A stretch of 64,000 nt of DNA from assembly GCA_016235065.1 (NCBI GenBank), contig JACRMB010000003.1, positions 531,943 through 595,942 on the forward strand, given 5' to 3'. A program made the translations under genes and the position numbers. The DNA is from Actinomycetota bacterium (GTDB lineage Bacteria > Actinomycetota > Thermoleophilia > BMS3ABIN01). Position 1 is the first letter of the stretch; the number at the start of each line of letters is the position of its first letter. Positions 1 to 9,604 of the stretch are shown in pieces. Under the pieces are notes generated by a model, which saw only the letters and a list, made by a program, of their open reading frames with translations, had not been told where the DNA came from and made no database searches.

Positions 1-829
1 CTCCGCCCTGGCCGGCGCCCTCGCCCAGCTGGCGGGAAGCGCCACCGGTCCATTCCTGCCATTTGCCCGGAAATGTCTGATCGATCTCCTCGGTGCCTCG
101 ATAGACTTTGATCGGTACCTTGGGGAGGCTGGTGCCTGGTATGACTTCTTCCAGGCGGGGCATTGAAGCCTCGGCCATCGAGAGCGCCTGCCGGGCTGTC
201 TCTTCCTGTGGCGACTGGTAGAGCACGATGGCCCGGTCGCCCTCCAGGACTTCGACCTTGCCGAAATCCTCGAAACGGGCGTCCCGCTTTCTGCCGAGCG
301 CCTGCTCGCCGGCGTCGCCCGAGAGTTTCCAGCCATCTTCACGTTTCACCAGAAAATAAGCGGTGCGCTCAAGGTCAGGTAATTCGGGGAAGCTGCCGCG
401 CAGTGTATAGGCGGTTGCGACTTTGGCCGCAACGGTCCCCGGTGCGGTCTCCGCCTGGCTCAGCAGGTTCAGGTAATACTGGTCGAAGGGCACCTCGATG
501 AGCCGGTCAAAACGCTCGAGCTCCTGCTGGACGAAGGCGGGGTTATCCTGGTCGAGGACTCCGGCAAACTTGCCGCGGTCTTTTTCAACGAGAGCCTGGG
601 AGTATGTTTCCAGCGCCTGCTGGATGCCATCGCCGTTTGCCTCGCCGGCGGTTCCCTCTGGTGCCGCCCAGTCGATGTTGGCCGGAGCTTCAGCAAGGCA
701 GCCGGCGCACGCTAGGGTGAGCGCCAGGCAGGCTGCGATCACAAAAAGCAGCTGCAGTTTCGGGACCGCTTGGAGCGGGCGGATTGGGCTGCCGAGCCGG
801 CACGAGCGCCAGGGCGCTACGGATCTCAC
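1..829 (-). CDS. Secreted/lipoprotein-like protein, probable peptidase MA family (C-terminus off window)
   Basis: An open frame runs on the minus strand from GTG at 829 to the window edge without a stop. The GTG overlaps the polX stop (GTGA), so it is probably translationally coupled to polX. The N-terminus has basic residues and then a hydrophobic stretch ending in a Cys-rich LTLACAGC, a signal peptide or imperfect lipobox. The body reads as a helical tail-like segment followed by VLYQSPQEETARQ and VPIKVYRGTEE, resembling the start of peptidase-MA-like (gluzincin) domains. The HExxH motif, if present, lies outside the window. Catalytic function is therefore inferred and not seen. A shorter start at the internal GTG just before IAACLAL is possible. 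Confidence 0.6.
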   Translation of the reverse strand, partial: MRSVAPWRSCRLGSPIRPLQAVPKLQLLFVIAACLALTLACAGCLAEAPANIDWAAPEGTAGEANGDGIQQALETYSQALVEKDRGKFAGVLDQDNPAFVQQELERFDRLIEVPFDQYYLNLLSQAETAPGTVAAKVATAYTLRGSFPELPDLERTAYFLVKREDGWKLSGDAGEQALGRKRDARFEDFGKVEVLEGDRAIVLYQSPQEETARQALSMAEASMPRLEEVIPGTSLPKVPIKVYRGTEEIDQTFPGKWQEWTGGASRQLGEGAGQGG

Positions 830-2562
830 GAGATCCCGGCTTTCGGCTTGAGCAGGAACTTCTCCAGCTGCGAGGCACTCATGGTATTGAGCACGTTTCC
901 CGGCTCGATCCAGCCTCGCCGGGCTGTGGCGATACCGTACCTGAGCAGGTCGAGGTGAGCTGGCCGATGGGCGTCGCTGTTTATCACGAGTTTCACGCCG
1001 GCGGCCTGGGCTGCACGCGCATGGATATCGTTGAGATCCAGCCGCTGGAAATGCGCGTTTATCTCCAGGGCTGTGCCTGTGCGCGCTGCCGCGGCGATTA
1101 TCTCTTCCATTTCGATCTCATACGGCTCGCGGCGGTTGATCAGCCTGCCGGTAGGATGCCCGATCGATCTGACATAGGGATTCTCCATTGCCGCCTGTAG
1201 CCGCTCCATGATCTGCGCCTTCTCCTGGTTGAATCCGGAGTGGATCGAGACGGTGACGAAGTCGAGCGCTGCCAATGAATCATCCGGAAGGTCAAGAGAG
1301 CAGTCTGACCTGACGTCGACCTCGGCGCTGGCGAACACCCGAAAATCTTCCAGCTCGGCGTTCACCCGGGCTATCTCGGCAAGCTGCTTCTCGAGCCGTT
1401 CCGGGGTAAGGCCCTGCACCATGCCGAGCGACTGGGTGTGATCGGATACGGCGATATAGGCGTAGCCCCGCTCCCGGGCGGCGAGCGCCATCTCCATGAT
1501 CGACGCGTGGCCGTCGCTCCAGTCGGTATGCAGGTGAAGGTCGCCTTTAAGGTCGCCGTCATCGATCAGGTGCGGCAGCCGGCCCTCGGCGGCAGCTTCC
1601 AGCTCGCCGCTGTCTTCGCGCAGCTCGGGAGGGATGTAATCGAGTCCGAGGAAGCTGTAGACCTCTGCCTCAGTGGCGCATTCGTTGACCTTGCCGCTAG
1701 CCGTCTCCTCGACGCCGTACTCGCTGACCTTCAGCCCCATGGATATGGCCCGTTCGCGCAGGGCGATGTTGTGTTCCTTCGAGCCGGTGAAATGCTGCAG
1801 CAGGTTTCCATAGAGGCTGTCGGGGACCACCCGCAGGTCTACCTGCAGGCCCGCGTGGGTGCGCACGGAGCATTTAGTAGGGCCGGTGGCGATGATATCC
1901 GCGACCATCGGCAGTCGGCCGACTGCCTCGGTGAGCGCCTCGGGGTCCGCGGCTGTCGCGATGATGTCCACGTCTTTGACCGTCTCCTTCATCCGCCTGA
2001 CGCTGCCGGCGCAGGTGACGTTGTGAGCCCCCGGTACCTGCCTGAGCAGGGCGGCGATCTCTTCTGCTACCGGGAGCACTTCACCCAGTAGCAACCGGTC
2101 GCTTCTGACCTTGAGCCGCTCGATGGCCTTGAGGATGTTCTCCGCGCTCTTCTCGCCGAGGCCCGGGAGGCTGGCGATACTGCCGTCTAGGGCGGCAGCC
2201 TCAAGCTCGGCGATGTTGGAGACACCAAGATCCTCCCAGACGCGGCGGGCGGTCCTGGGGCCGATGCCTTGCACCCGCTCCATCTCGATCAGCGCCGGGG
2301 GATATTTCTGGAAATATTCCTCGAGTTCCCCGAGTCTGCCGCTGGCGACGATCTCCTCGATCTTGGCGGCGATCTTCTCGCCGATGTCGGGGATCTCTGT
2401 CAGGGTCCCGGCAGCCGCGCGTTCGGATACGGAGAAGTTGGCTTCCGATACGCGCCTTGCCGCCTTCTGCAGGGCGATGAACCTGAACTTGTTGACGCCG
2501 TCGAGCTCCATCAGCTCGGCCAGCGTCTCCAGGATCTGGGCTATCTCAGCGTTAGTGGCCAC
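826..2562 (-). CDS. polX: Family X DNA polymerase with PHP domain (PolX)
   Basis: 578 residues with the full bacterial PolX layout. Helix-hairpin-helix regions lie at about 1-150, including DIGEKIAAKI and GIGPRTARRVW. The nucleotidyltransferase palm follows, with GSVRR (186-190) and metal-binding aspartates at D197, D199 and D242. A C-terminal PHP domain begins at DLHLHTDWSDG (341-351). PolX enzymes fill short gaps in base-excision repair, and the PHP domain carries 3'-5' exonuclease or AP-endonuclease activity. The start overlaps the end of the upstream glycosyltransferase by 11 bp and its stop overlaps the downstream GTG, so the three genes form a tight minus-strand operon although their functions look unrelated. 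Confidence 0.95.
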   Translation of the reverse strand: MATNAEIAQILETLAELMELDGVNKFRFIALQKAARRVSEANFSVSERAAAGTLTEIPDIGEKIAAKIEEIVASGRLGELEEYFQKYPPALIEMERVQGIGPRTARRVWEDLGVSNIAELEAAALDGSIASLPGLGEKSAENILKAIERLKVRSDRLLLGEVLPVAEEIAALLRQVPGAHNVTCAGSVRRMKETVKDVDIIATAADPEALTEAVGRLPMVADIIATGPTKCSVRTHAGLQVDLRVVPDSLYGNLLQHFTGSKEHNIALRERAISMGLKVSEYGVEETASGKVNECATEAEVYSFLGLDYIPPELREDSGELEAAAEGRLPHLIDDGDLKGDLHLHTDWSDGHASIMEMALAARERGYAYIAVSDHTQSLGMVQGLTPERLEKQLAEIARVNAELEDFRVFASAEVDVRSDCSLDLPDDSLAALDFVTVSIHSGFNQEKAQIMERLQAAMENPYVRSIGHPTGRLINRREPYEIEMEEIIAAAARTGTALEINAHFQRLDLNDIHARAAQAAGVKLVINSDAHRPAHLDLLRYGIATARRGWIEPGNVLNTMSASQLEKFLLKPKAGIS

Positions 2563-3667
2563 GGGCTGATAATACCCGCTGATAGAGATTTCTTGTCTCC
2601 TGGGCGCAACGATGCCAGCTGTACGTCGCCACCCGCGCCAGCCCCTTCTCGATCAGACCTTCGCGAATCTCGGTGGAGGAGAGCACCATCTCCAGGGCCC
2701 CGGCGATCTCCGCCGGGCTCTCCGGATCGACCAGCACCGCGGCGTCGCCGGCGATCTCCGGTATGGAGGTGGCGTTGGAAGTCACGACCGGGGTGCCGCA
2801 GGCCATGGCCTCCAGGGGCGGCAAACCAAAACCTTCGTAAAGGGAAGGGAAGACCAGCACCTGGGCCAGGCTGTAGACCGCCGGCATATCCAGATCGTGG
2901 ACGTAACCGGCGAAATGAACTCCTTCCAGGTTCAGGCCGGCAAAGGCCTCGTCGGGACCGACCCGGCAGTAATCCACGCCGGTGATCACCAGCTGCACAT
3001 CGGCGCGGACGCGCCGGAGCTGGGCGAACGCCTTGATCGAGTTGCGGATGTTCTTCCGTGGTTCGGTAGAGCCGACGCAGAGCGCGAAGCGAGGTGGCAG
3101 CTGGTAGCGGTTGCTGACAGCGGACAGCTTCGCCTCGTCGGTCACCGGCTTGAATGATTCGTTGACGGCGTCGTGGATCACGCTGACCTTGCCCGGATCG
3201 ATGCCGCTCCAGTCGAGGATGTCATCCCGGGAGTACTGGGAGATGGTAATCACGTGGTCGGCACCCTCCACCCGGTCGAGCAGGCGGCGCTCGTACATCT
3301 TCGCCCGGGCGGGGCTGTAGTAGTCCGAGGCCAGCCTTACCAGGATAATGTCATGGAGGGTGATGATGCTGGCGCAGGGAAGGCGTGAGGTCTTCGGCAG
3401 GCCCATGTCCCTGGGGGCGTGATAGATGTCGATGCCCCGTTCGGCGAGCTGCTGCGGTAGCCGATACTCTTTATAGATATAGTTTGCAGCCCGCTCCGCA
3501 TAAGAGATGTTGTGATAGGAATCCCCCGCCATCCGCTGGTTCCGAGCAAAAAGGATCACCTGGTCGCCGAGGTTCAGACGCCTCAGGTTCTGTACCAGCT
3601 CATGGGTGTAGGTAGAGGTTCCAGTGCGGTGGAACAGGAGGGGCAGGCCTTCGATACCGATTCTCAT
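2552..3667 (-). CDS. GT4 family glycosyltransferase
   Basis: 371 residues from ATG at 3667 (MRIGIEGLPLLF), which matches the usual GT4 N-terminus; an upstream in-frame ATG at 3697 would add ten non-conserved residues. The C-terminal Rossmann half holds FALCVGSTEPRKN, a nucleotide-sugar site typical of the mannosyltransferase-like group, and the EGFGLPPLE signature (E-x7-E). Predicted retaining glycosyltransferase acting in the cytoplasm on a surface polysaccharide or glycolipid precursor. It is the first gene of the GT4-polX-lipoprotein operon, divergent from the amidase gene at 3891 across a 223 bp promoter-sized gap. Donor and acceptor cannot be read from the sequence. Confidence 0.88.
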   Translation of the reverse strand: MRIGIEGLPLLFHRTGTSTYTHELVQNLRRLNLGDQVILFARNQRMAGDSYHNISYAERAANYIYKEYRLPQQLAERGIDIYHAPRDMGLPKTSRLPCASIITLHDIILVRLASDYYSPARAKMYERRLLDRVEGADHVITISQYSRDDILDWSGIDPGKVSVIHDAVNESFKPVTDEAKLSAVSNRYQLPPRFALCVGSTEPRKNIRNSIKAFAQLRRVRADVQLVITGVDYCRVGPDEAFAGLNLEGVHFAGYVHDLDMPAVYSLAQVLVFPSLYEGFGLPPLEAMACGTPVVTSNATSIPEIAGDAAVLVDPESPAEIAGALEMVLSSTEIREGLIEKGLARVATYSWHRCAQETRNLYQRVLSARGH

Positions 3668-3890
3668 GTTTCGAATCCTATAGGGTTGGGCAGCCAATTT
3701 GAAGGAGAAGCGGGCAGCGGGGATAACTTGCAGTCAGGAGCCCGATGCATCCGGGGGAGCACGCTGCGCCCCCTGGATAGCGATTTTACGGGAAACTTAC
3801 ATTCAGATGTTAATAATAAACGGTCATCGTCAAACTCCTCGCCTTGATTTGGTAAGGTAAGGTAAGGGATAAGATTCAAACGGGGTATTG

Positions 3891-6800
3891 ATGTTCACGC
3901 GCGGCAAGAAAAAGTATCTCCTGGGAACAACCGCGGCTGTGCTGGTATTGGTAGCCGCAGTCCTCTTCCTCCCGGGATTCAGCGGTAAGACTCCTCCACC
4001 TGAGACCATCGGCGGCGAGATAATTCGCAGCGGCGCCGATTTCGCAGAAGGTGAGCAGAGCGGCACGGGGATTGCTCCAGCTGCCGGCTCAGGCGAACTG
4101 GCTCTGGCGATTCAGCCTTCGCGCTCGCGGGGTGAATACATCTCCGAACCGGAAGAGGCTGACTTTGCGTTCAATGCCCTGGGATTGCGCTGGAAAGCCG
4201 AACTGCCGACAGGTGCGCGAGTCTCCGCCGAGGTGCGATTCAGCCAGGATGGTACCAGCTGGGGCGAATGGATCAGCGTCAATGAAGACCAGGATCTGCC
4301 AGATCATATTAGCAAGACCAGGTCGGCGGGAGACACCTTCGGCCAGCTGGTTTTTGCTGATAAAGCAAAGTATTTCCAGTACCGTCTTGACCTGCAGGCA
4401 AACACCGAGGGAAATTCACCGGCAATCAGTCGCCTGACCGCCAGTTATATTGACGCCAAGGGCTATCATGAATCTCCATTGTCGGTATCGAAAATCACTC
4501 GTATGGCGGACGCAATATTGGACCCACCCGAGGCAGACGCCGCACCGGGGATCACCACCCGGGCCCAATGGGGCGCCAATGAAGCTCTTATGCAGTGGGA
4601 TCCAGAGTATCAGCCAGTCAAGAAGATAATAGTCCACCATACAGTGACCAGTAATTCCGATCCCGATCCTGCGGCCACTATTCGTTCCATATACTACGAA
4701 CATGCGGTCAGCCGGGGCTGGGGCGACATCGGATACAATTTCCTGATCGACAGTCAGGGCAGGATCTACGAAGGCCGGTACGGCGGCAATTCCGTCATCG
4801 GCGGCCATGCCCTCACCTGGAATCCAGGCTCTATCGGAGTCGCGGCCCTGGGCAATTATGATGTGAGCGAGATATCCCCGGCAATGTATAACGCTTTCGT
4901 CGAACTGATGGTGTGGAAGTCCAACGTCAACATGATCGCTCCCTGGGGTAACGATTATCTGAATGGCACTTACTCGCCCAACTACCTGGGACACCGGGAC
5001 GTGGGCAGCACAGCCTGTCCGGGTGGCTATATGTACGCGCACCTTAACGGCTTCCGCAACGACGCCAACGCCCGCTACTCGCCGATTCCGATCACGACGC
5101 CGTTCATCGAGAAGTGGAATGCACTCAACGGCGCGCCGGGCGGCGCCACCATCGAGCAATATCCCGTCACCGGCGGCAAGGCCCAGGACTTCCAGACAGG
5201 CCGGCTCATCTGGAACCAGTCATTCAACAACACCTACTGGGTGGTCGGCGCCATCCTGAGCCGCTACGATTCCTTCGGCAAGTGGGATAGCTTCCTGGGA
5301 TTGCCCACCAGCGATGAATACGGAGCCGGCAGCGGCAGGGTCAGCGATTTCGAGCATGGGCAGATCTACTGGTCGTCAGCGACCGACGCCCGCGAGGTCC
5401 ATGGCGGCATCCTTTCAAAATATATCGCCGCCGGTGGCCCCTGGCGATTCGGTTTTCCAACAAGCGACGAGTATGAGGTCGCCGGCCACGCCGGTTCGCG
5501 GGAGAGCGACTTCCAGCTGGCCCGGGTCTATTATCGCAACGATGGCGGCGGCACTTATATAACTTATGGCGCCATCCTGGGCCGGTATCTCGCATGGGGC
5601 GGCGCCCCGGCTCTGGGCCTGCCCGCCAGCGACGAATATGACCTGGCCGGAGTCTCCGGCGGAAGGGTCACCGATTTCGACAATGGCCGTATCTACTGGA
5701 CCCAGGCCACCGACGCCCATGCCATCTGGACTGGGCCCTTCAACGATAAATTCACGGCGCTGGGCGGGCCTACCGGGACCTTCGGCCTTCCGGTCGACGA
5801 TGATTTTGCGGCAGGAAGCGGCCGGGCCCAGAACCTGCAGCGGGCGACCATCACCTGGTCGAATGCGCTTGGCGCCCATGTTGTCTACGGGGGCATCCGC
5901 GGCAAGTACAACCTCATGGGTGGGCCTACGGGCTATCTGGGGCTGGCGACGACCGACGAGATGGACGTGCCCGGCATCAGCGGCGCCCGTGAGAGCGATT
6001 TCCAGAACGGACGGATCTTCTGGCACGCTTCCACCGGCGAGCATTCGGTAATCGGTGGTATCAACCAGCTTTATACGGCTCTCGGTGGATCTCCGGTGCT
6101 TGGCATCCCGGCTACCGACGAGTTTGATGTTCCCGGCGTCAGTGGCGGCCGCGAGAGCGATTTCTCCATGGGCCGCATCTATTATCATCCGACCGCCGGT
6201 ACTCACGAGGTCTACGGCGGCATCCTGGCCAAGTACCTGGAGCTGGGCGGCGCCAGCGGAATAATAGGCATGCCCGTGACCGGTGAGATCGATGTTTCCG
6301 GCGTATCCGGCGCCCGCGAGAGCGACTTCCAGAACGGACGCATCTACTGGTCCGGCGGCACCGGCGAACACGCTGTCTACGGCGGCATCCTGATCAAATA
6401 CGTTGAGTACGGCGGGCCGGCATCAGCCCTCGGGCTGCCGGTGACCGACGAATATACCTACGGCTCCGGCCGGCGCAGTGATTTCCAGGGAGGCTTCATC
6501 TACTGGGATGCCGCGAACGGCGCTCAGGTTTACGTCGGCACCGCGACTACCGTGACCGCTGATTCTACCTACGAAGCGCGTGACGCCAGCAACAACCTGC
6601 TGGGCACTATCGCAGCAGGGCAGACCGCGTCTGTGCGCTACAGCGGCGGCATCTACAGCCTGCAGGCTCCGGGTGTCTTTTATTCGGGAAGCTCCTATAT
6701 CCGCTTCGCGGCCAGCGCCGGCATCATGCAGGTAAGTTCTTATCACGATGTTCCCGGCTGGAATCCCAGTCTTGACGACAACAAGTTCCGGGGCACGATC

Positions 6801-7412
6801 GAGGTCAGGTATTCACCGGTATCAAGCAAAGTCTGGGTGGTCAACGAGCTGCCAGTGGAGCACTACATGAAGGGTATCGCCGAGACCAGCTCCGGCACTC
6901 CCGCAGATTTCCTGAAGACGATGACGGTCGCCGCCCGTAGCTACGCTATCTGGCATCTCGACCGGGGCGGCAAGTACGGCGGCTCGGAGATATTCCATCT
7001 AAAGAACAGCCGCAACGGCAACGGCGACGACCAGGTCTACAAGGGCTACGGCCTCGAGGCCCGCTTCCCCGAATTGGTAAGCGCGGTGAACGGCACAGCC
7101 GGGCAGGTGGTCAAGTACAACGGCAGCGTCGCCATGACCTCGTATTTCTCCAATTCAGACGGCAGGACCCGTTCGGCCCTGGAAGTCTGGGGTGTGGATT
7201 ACTGGCCCTGGCTCCAGAGTGTGCCCGATCCGGATTGCAACGGCATGTCTCTCAACGGGCACGGGGTCGGACTCAGCGGCACCGGTGCCCTGGAGAGGGC
7301 CGGCCGCGGCGACAGCTATACGACCATCCTCGGCTATTATTACACTGGAACTACAGTCGCTCCCGTGGATACAAGCGGCAGTATCAGGATCGCTATCACC
7401 AGCGTTTCCTGA
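3891..7412 (+). CDS. Secreted N-acetylmuramoyl-L-alanine amidase with LGFP repeats and SpoIID/LytB domain
   Basis: 1173 residues from ATG at 3891 (a TTG directly upstream adds one residue). A basic N-terminus and a hydrophobic segment at about 8-27 form a signal anchor. An Amidase_2/PGRP domain at about 220-385 has the zinc-site motifs IIVHHT and GHRDVGSTACPG. Eight complete LGFP-type repeats and a ninth half-repeat follow (about 425-885; for example LGLPTSDEY and RESDFQNGRI), a wall-binding module common in Actinobacteria. The C-terminal part (about 980-1150) is SpoIID/LytB-like, with TVAARSYAIWH, YFSNSDGRT and GHGVGLSGTGA. Predicted to cut and remodel peptidoglycan outside the cell. The gene stands alone, with 163 bp before the exporter operon. 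Confidence 0.9.
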   Translation: MFTRGKKKYLLGTTAAVLVLVAAVLFLPGFSGKTPPPETIGGEIIRSGADFAEGEQSGTGIAPAAGSGELALAIQPSRSRGEYISEPEEADFAFNALGLRWKAELPTGARVSAEVRFSQDGTSWGEWISVNEDQDLPDHISKTRSAGDTFGQLVFADKAKYFQYRLDLQANTEGNSPAISRLTASYIDAKGYHESPLSVSKITRMADAILDPPEADAAPGITTRAQWGANEALMQWDPEYQPVKKIIVHHTVTSNSDPDPAATIRSIYYEHAVSRGWGDIGYNFLIDSQGRIYEGRYGGNSVIGGHALTWNPGSIGVAALGNYDVSEISPAMYNAFVELMVWKSNVNMIAPWGNDYLNGTYSPNYLGHRDVGSTACPGGYMYAHLNGFRNDANARYSPIPITTPFIEKWNALNGAPGGATIEQYPVTGGKAQDFQTGRLIWNQSFNNTYWVVGAILSRYDSFGKWDSFLGLPTSDEYGAGSGRVSDFEHGQIYWSSATDAREVHGGILSKYIAAGGPWRFGFPTSDEYEVAGHAGSRESDFQLARVYYRNDGGGTYITYGAILGRYLAWGGAPALGLPASDEYDLAGVSGGRVTDFDNGRIYWTQATDAHAIWTGPFNDKFTALGGPTGTFGLPVDDDFAAGSGRAQNLQRATITWSNALGAHVVYGGIRGKYNLMGGPTGYLGLATTDEMDVPGISGARESDFQNGRIFWHASTGEHSVIGGINQLYTALGGSPVLGIPATDEFDVPGVSGGRESDFSMGRIYYHPTAGTHEVYGGILAKYLELGGASGIIGMPVTGEIDVSGVSGARESDFQNGRIYWSGGTGEHAVYGGILIKYVEYGGPASALGLPVTDEYTYGSGRRSDFQGGFIYWDAANGAQVYVGTATTVTADSTYEARDASNNLLGTIAAGQTASVRYSGGIYSLQAPGVFYSGSSYIRFAASAGIMQVSSYHDVPGWNPSLDDNKFRGTIEVRYSPVSSKVWVVNELPVEHYMKGIAETSSGTPADFLKTMTVAARSYAIWHLDRGGKYGGSEIFHLKNSRNGNGDDQVYKGYGLEARFPELVSAVNGTAGQVVKYNGSVAMTSYFSNSDGRTRSALEVWGVDYWPWLQSVPDPDCNGMSLNGHGVGLSGTGALERAGRGDSYTTILGYYYTGTTVAPVDTSGSIRIAITSVS

Positions 7413-7575
7413 GCATCTGGCCGTTCACGGCGGCAATCCGCCTGTCAGCGGATTCGCCACGTTCCACCACCGCCAGGCACTCCGCCGGTGGCATCGGGCC
7501 TGCATGGCGGCCTGATGTGATAAAATCCATTCCCGTGATTTATCCCTTATCCCTTCTTGTCGTTATAGACAATCA

Positions 7576-8370
7576 ATGATCTCTGACCTGAGACAACTTG
7601 CGGATTACCGCGAGCTGCTGCGCACACTGGTATCCAAGGATATCCGTTCGCGCTACAAGGGCTCTGTGCTGGGCTTCGCCTGGAATTTTGTCATCCCCCT
7701 GCTTCAGCTGTTCGTCTTCTGGCTGCTGTTCGGCATCATCGTCAAGGTGGCGCCCCCGGGGGATTATCCCTTTGCCGTCTTCCTGTTCACCGGCCTGCTT
7801 CCCTGGAACTTCTTCGCCAACTCGGTTACCGGTGGCGCGATGTCGATCATCGGCAACGCCAATCTGGTGAAGAAGATATATTTCCCATTGCAGATCCTGC
7901 CGACGGCAACGGTCTTCTCCCAGTTCGTCAGCCTGCTCCTGGGGATGATCGTACTGGCCATAGTCGTCATCGCCTTCGGCATCGGCTTTGGCTGGCAACT
8001 GCTGTTGCTGCCGATCCCGTTCGTAGTTGAGATGTTCTTCATCCTGGGGCTGGTCTATTTCGTCGCCTGCGCCAACGTCTTCTACCGGGACATCGAGCAC
8101 ATCCTCGGCATCATCATCATGGCCTGGATGTATCTGACCCCGGTGCTTTATCCGATCACCATCCTCGACGGGAAGCCGGCCTGGGCCCAGCTCGCCGCGC
8201 ATCTCAATCCCATGACCGGCATCATCAACGCCTATCAGGTGATAATCCTCGACCATGCCATGCCGGACTGGAAGTGGCTTGGTTACTCGGCAGCCTGTGC
8301 CGTGGTCATGTTCCTGGTGGGCTTCACAGTTTTCAACCGCTACAAGTTCCGGTTCGAGGAGGAGGTCTAG
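7576..8370 (+). CDS. ABC-2 polysaccharide exporter permease (Wzm/TagG-like)
   Basis: 264 residues with about six membrane helices. The N-terminal cytosolic segment ending DIRSRYKGSVLGFAWNFVIP is the classic start of O-antigen/teichoic-acid export permeases. FYRDIEHILGIIIMAWMYLTPVLYP is the conserved late segment of the ABC2_membrane family. It pairs with the ATPase gene 3 bp downstream to export a lipid-linked polysaccharide across the membrane. This opens a four-gene plus-strand operon (permease, ATPase, GT4, GT2). Confidence 0.92.
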   Translation: MISDLRQLADYRELLRTLVSKDIRSRYKGSVLGFAWNFVIPLLQLFVFWLLFGIIVKVAPPGDYPFAVFLFTGLLPWNFFANSVTGGAMSIIGNANLVKKIYFPLQILPTATVFSQFVSLLLGMIVLAIVVIAFGIGFGWQLLLLPIPFVVEMFFILGLVYFVACANVFYRDIEHILGIIIMAWMYLTPVLYPITILDGKPAWAQLAAHLNPMTGIINAYQVIILDHAMPDWKWLGYSAACAVVMFLVGFTVFNRYKFRFEEEV

Positions 8371-8373
8371 GAC

Positions 8374-9600
8374 ATGACTGACTTCGCGATATCGGTGAGG
8401 GACGTAGTCAAGCAGTATCAGGTACGGCACTCCAAGGGCAGGACCCTGAAGGAAGCCTTCTTGCGGCAGAACATCTACCACGAGACAATCAAGGCTCTCG
8501 ACCACGTCTCTTTCGACGTCAAGCCGGGCATCACGATGGGCATCATCGGCAGCAACGGTTCGGGCAAGAGCACGATGCTGAAGCTGATCGCCCGCACTTC
8601 CCGGCCGACCAGCGGTGAGGTCATCGTAAACGGCCGCGTCTCGGCGCTGCTGGAGCTGGGCGCCGGTTTTCATCCCGATTTCAGCGGCAGGGAGAACGTC
8701 TTCCTCGATGGCGCCATCATGGGCCTGCCACGGCGCGTAGTCGAGGAACGCTTCGACGAGATCGTGGCTTTCGCCGAGATGGAGGAGTTCATCGATGCTC
8801 CGGCAAAGACATACTCATCGGGAATGTACATGCGGCTGGCTTTCTCGGTCGCGGTCAGCGTCGACCCGGATATCATCCTCATCGACGAGGTCTTCGCCGT
8901 GGGTGATGAGTCCTTCCAGCGGAAATGCCTGGAGCGGATCGACAGCTTCAAGAGCGAGGGCAAGACTATTCTCTTCGTATCGCATAGCCTGGCCGCCGTG
9001 CGCGGCCTCTGCGACGAAGCGATCTGGATCAACAAGGGCAAGCTGAGCGCCCAGGGTTCGACCGACAAGGTGACGGATTACTATCTCTGGGCGGTCAACA
9101 AGGGCGACGAGGACCGGCTCTCAGCCGAAGAGGCTTTTGAGAGCGACCTCAACCGCTGGGGCACGCGCCGGGGCGAGATCACGGCCGTTGAGTTCTTCGG
9201 CGGCGACGGCGAGCCGAAACATCTTTTCAACACCTCGGAGAAGCTCCGGGTGAAAGTCTCATACCGGGCCACGGAAGAACTGCGCGAGCCGGTGTTCGGC
9301 ATCGGCTTCTACCGCAGCGACGGCGTCTACTGCTTCGCCTGCAATTCCTCGGAGACCGGCAGGACACCGGCGAAGCTCAAGGCCGGCGCGGAAGGCGAGA
9401 TGTGGTTCGAGATCGAAGACCTTTCTCTGCTTCCCGGGGATTACCAGGTATCAGTTTCTTTCCACGACCTGGAGCAGACAGAGACATATGACTATCACGA
9501 CCGCAAATACCGCTTCAAGGTGCTCAAGGGCCCGGAGATCGTCATCGGCCTGTTCAACATGCCGCACCGCTGGACCGGCTGGCCGGAGCTGAAGGCGTAG
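8374..9600 (+). CDS. Polysaccharide ABC exporter ATPase with Wzt-type C-terminal domain
   Basis: 408 residues. The nucleotide-binding domain shows Walker A GSNGSGKST (59-67), signature SSGMYMRLAF (148-157) and Walker B DIILIDE (166-172), with the short VFAVGD segment typical of Wzt/TagH. Residues from about 260 form an extra beta-rich domain like the Wzt C-terminal carbohydrate-binding domain, which in known systems recognises the capped end of the chain. This suggests export of a finished polymer and not of single repeat units. Three bp separate it from the permease and 4 bp from the next glycosyltransferase. Confidence 0.92.
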   Translation: MTDFAISVRDVVKQYQVRHSKGRTLKEAFLRQNIYHETIKALDHVSFDVKPGITMGIIGSNGSGKSTMLKLIARTSRPTSGEVIVNGRVSALLELGAGFHPDFSGRENVFLDGAIMGLPRRVVEERFDEIVAFAEMEEFIDAPAKTYSSGMYMRLAFSVAVSVDPDIILIDEVFAVGDESFQRKCLERIDSFKSEGKTILFVSHSLAAVRGLCDEAIWINKGKLSAQGSTDKVTDYYLWAVNKGDEDRLSAEEAFESDLNRWGTRRGEITAVEFFGGDGEPKHLFNTSEKLRVKVSYRATEELREPVFGIGFYRSDGVYCFACNSSETGRTPAKLKAGAEGEMWFEIEDLSLLPGDYQVSVSFHDLEQTETYDYHDRKYRFKVLKGPEIVIGLFNMPHRWTGWPELKA

Positions 9601-9604
9601 AAGT

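Noticed and set aside
3849-3868. Three GGTAA units before the amidase gene
   Set aside because: Too short to call a functional repeat; could be chance or part of a leader.
5170-6540. DNA-level tandem repeat or CRISPR-like array
   Set aside because: The periodicity comes from protein LGFP repeats; the DNA copies are diverged and have no uniform spacers.
5415-8673. Long minus-strand frames opposite the LGFP protein and exporter genes (such as 5415-6371 and 7573-8673)
   Set aside because: High-GC antisense shadows of well-supported genes with no motifs or ribosome sites.
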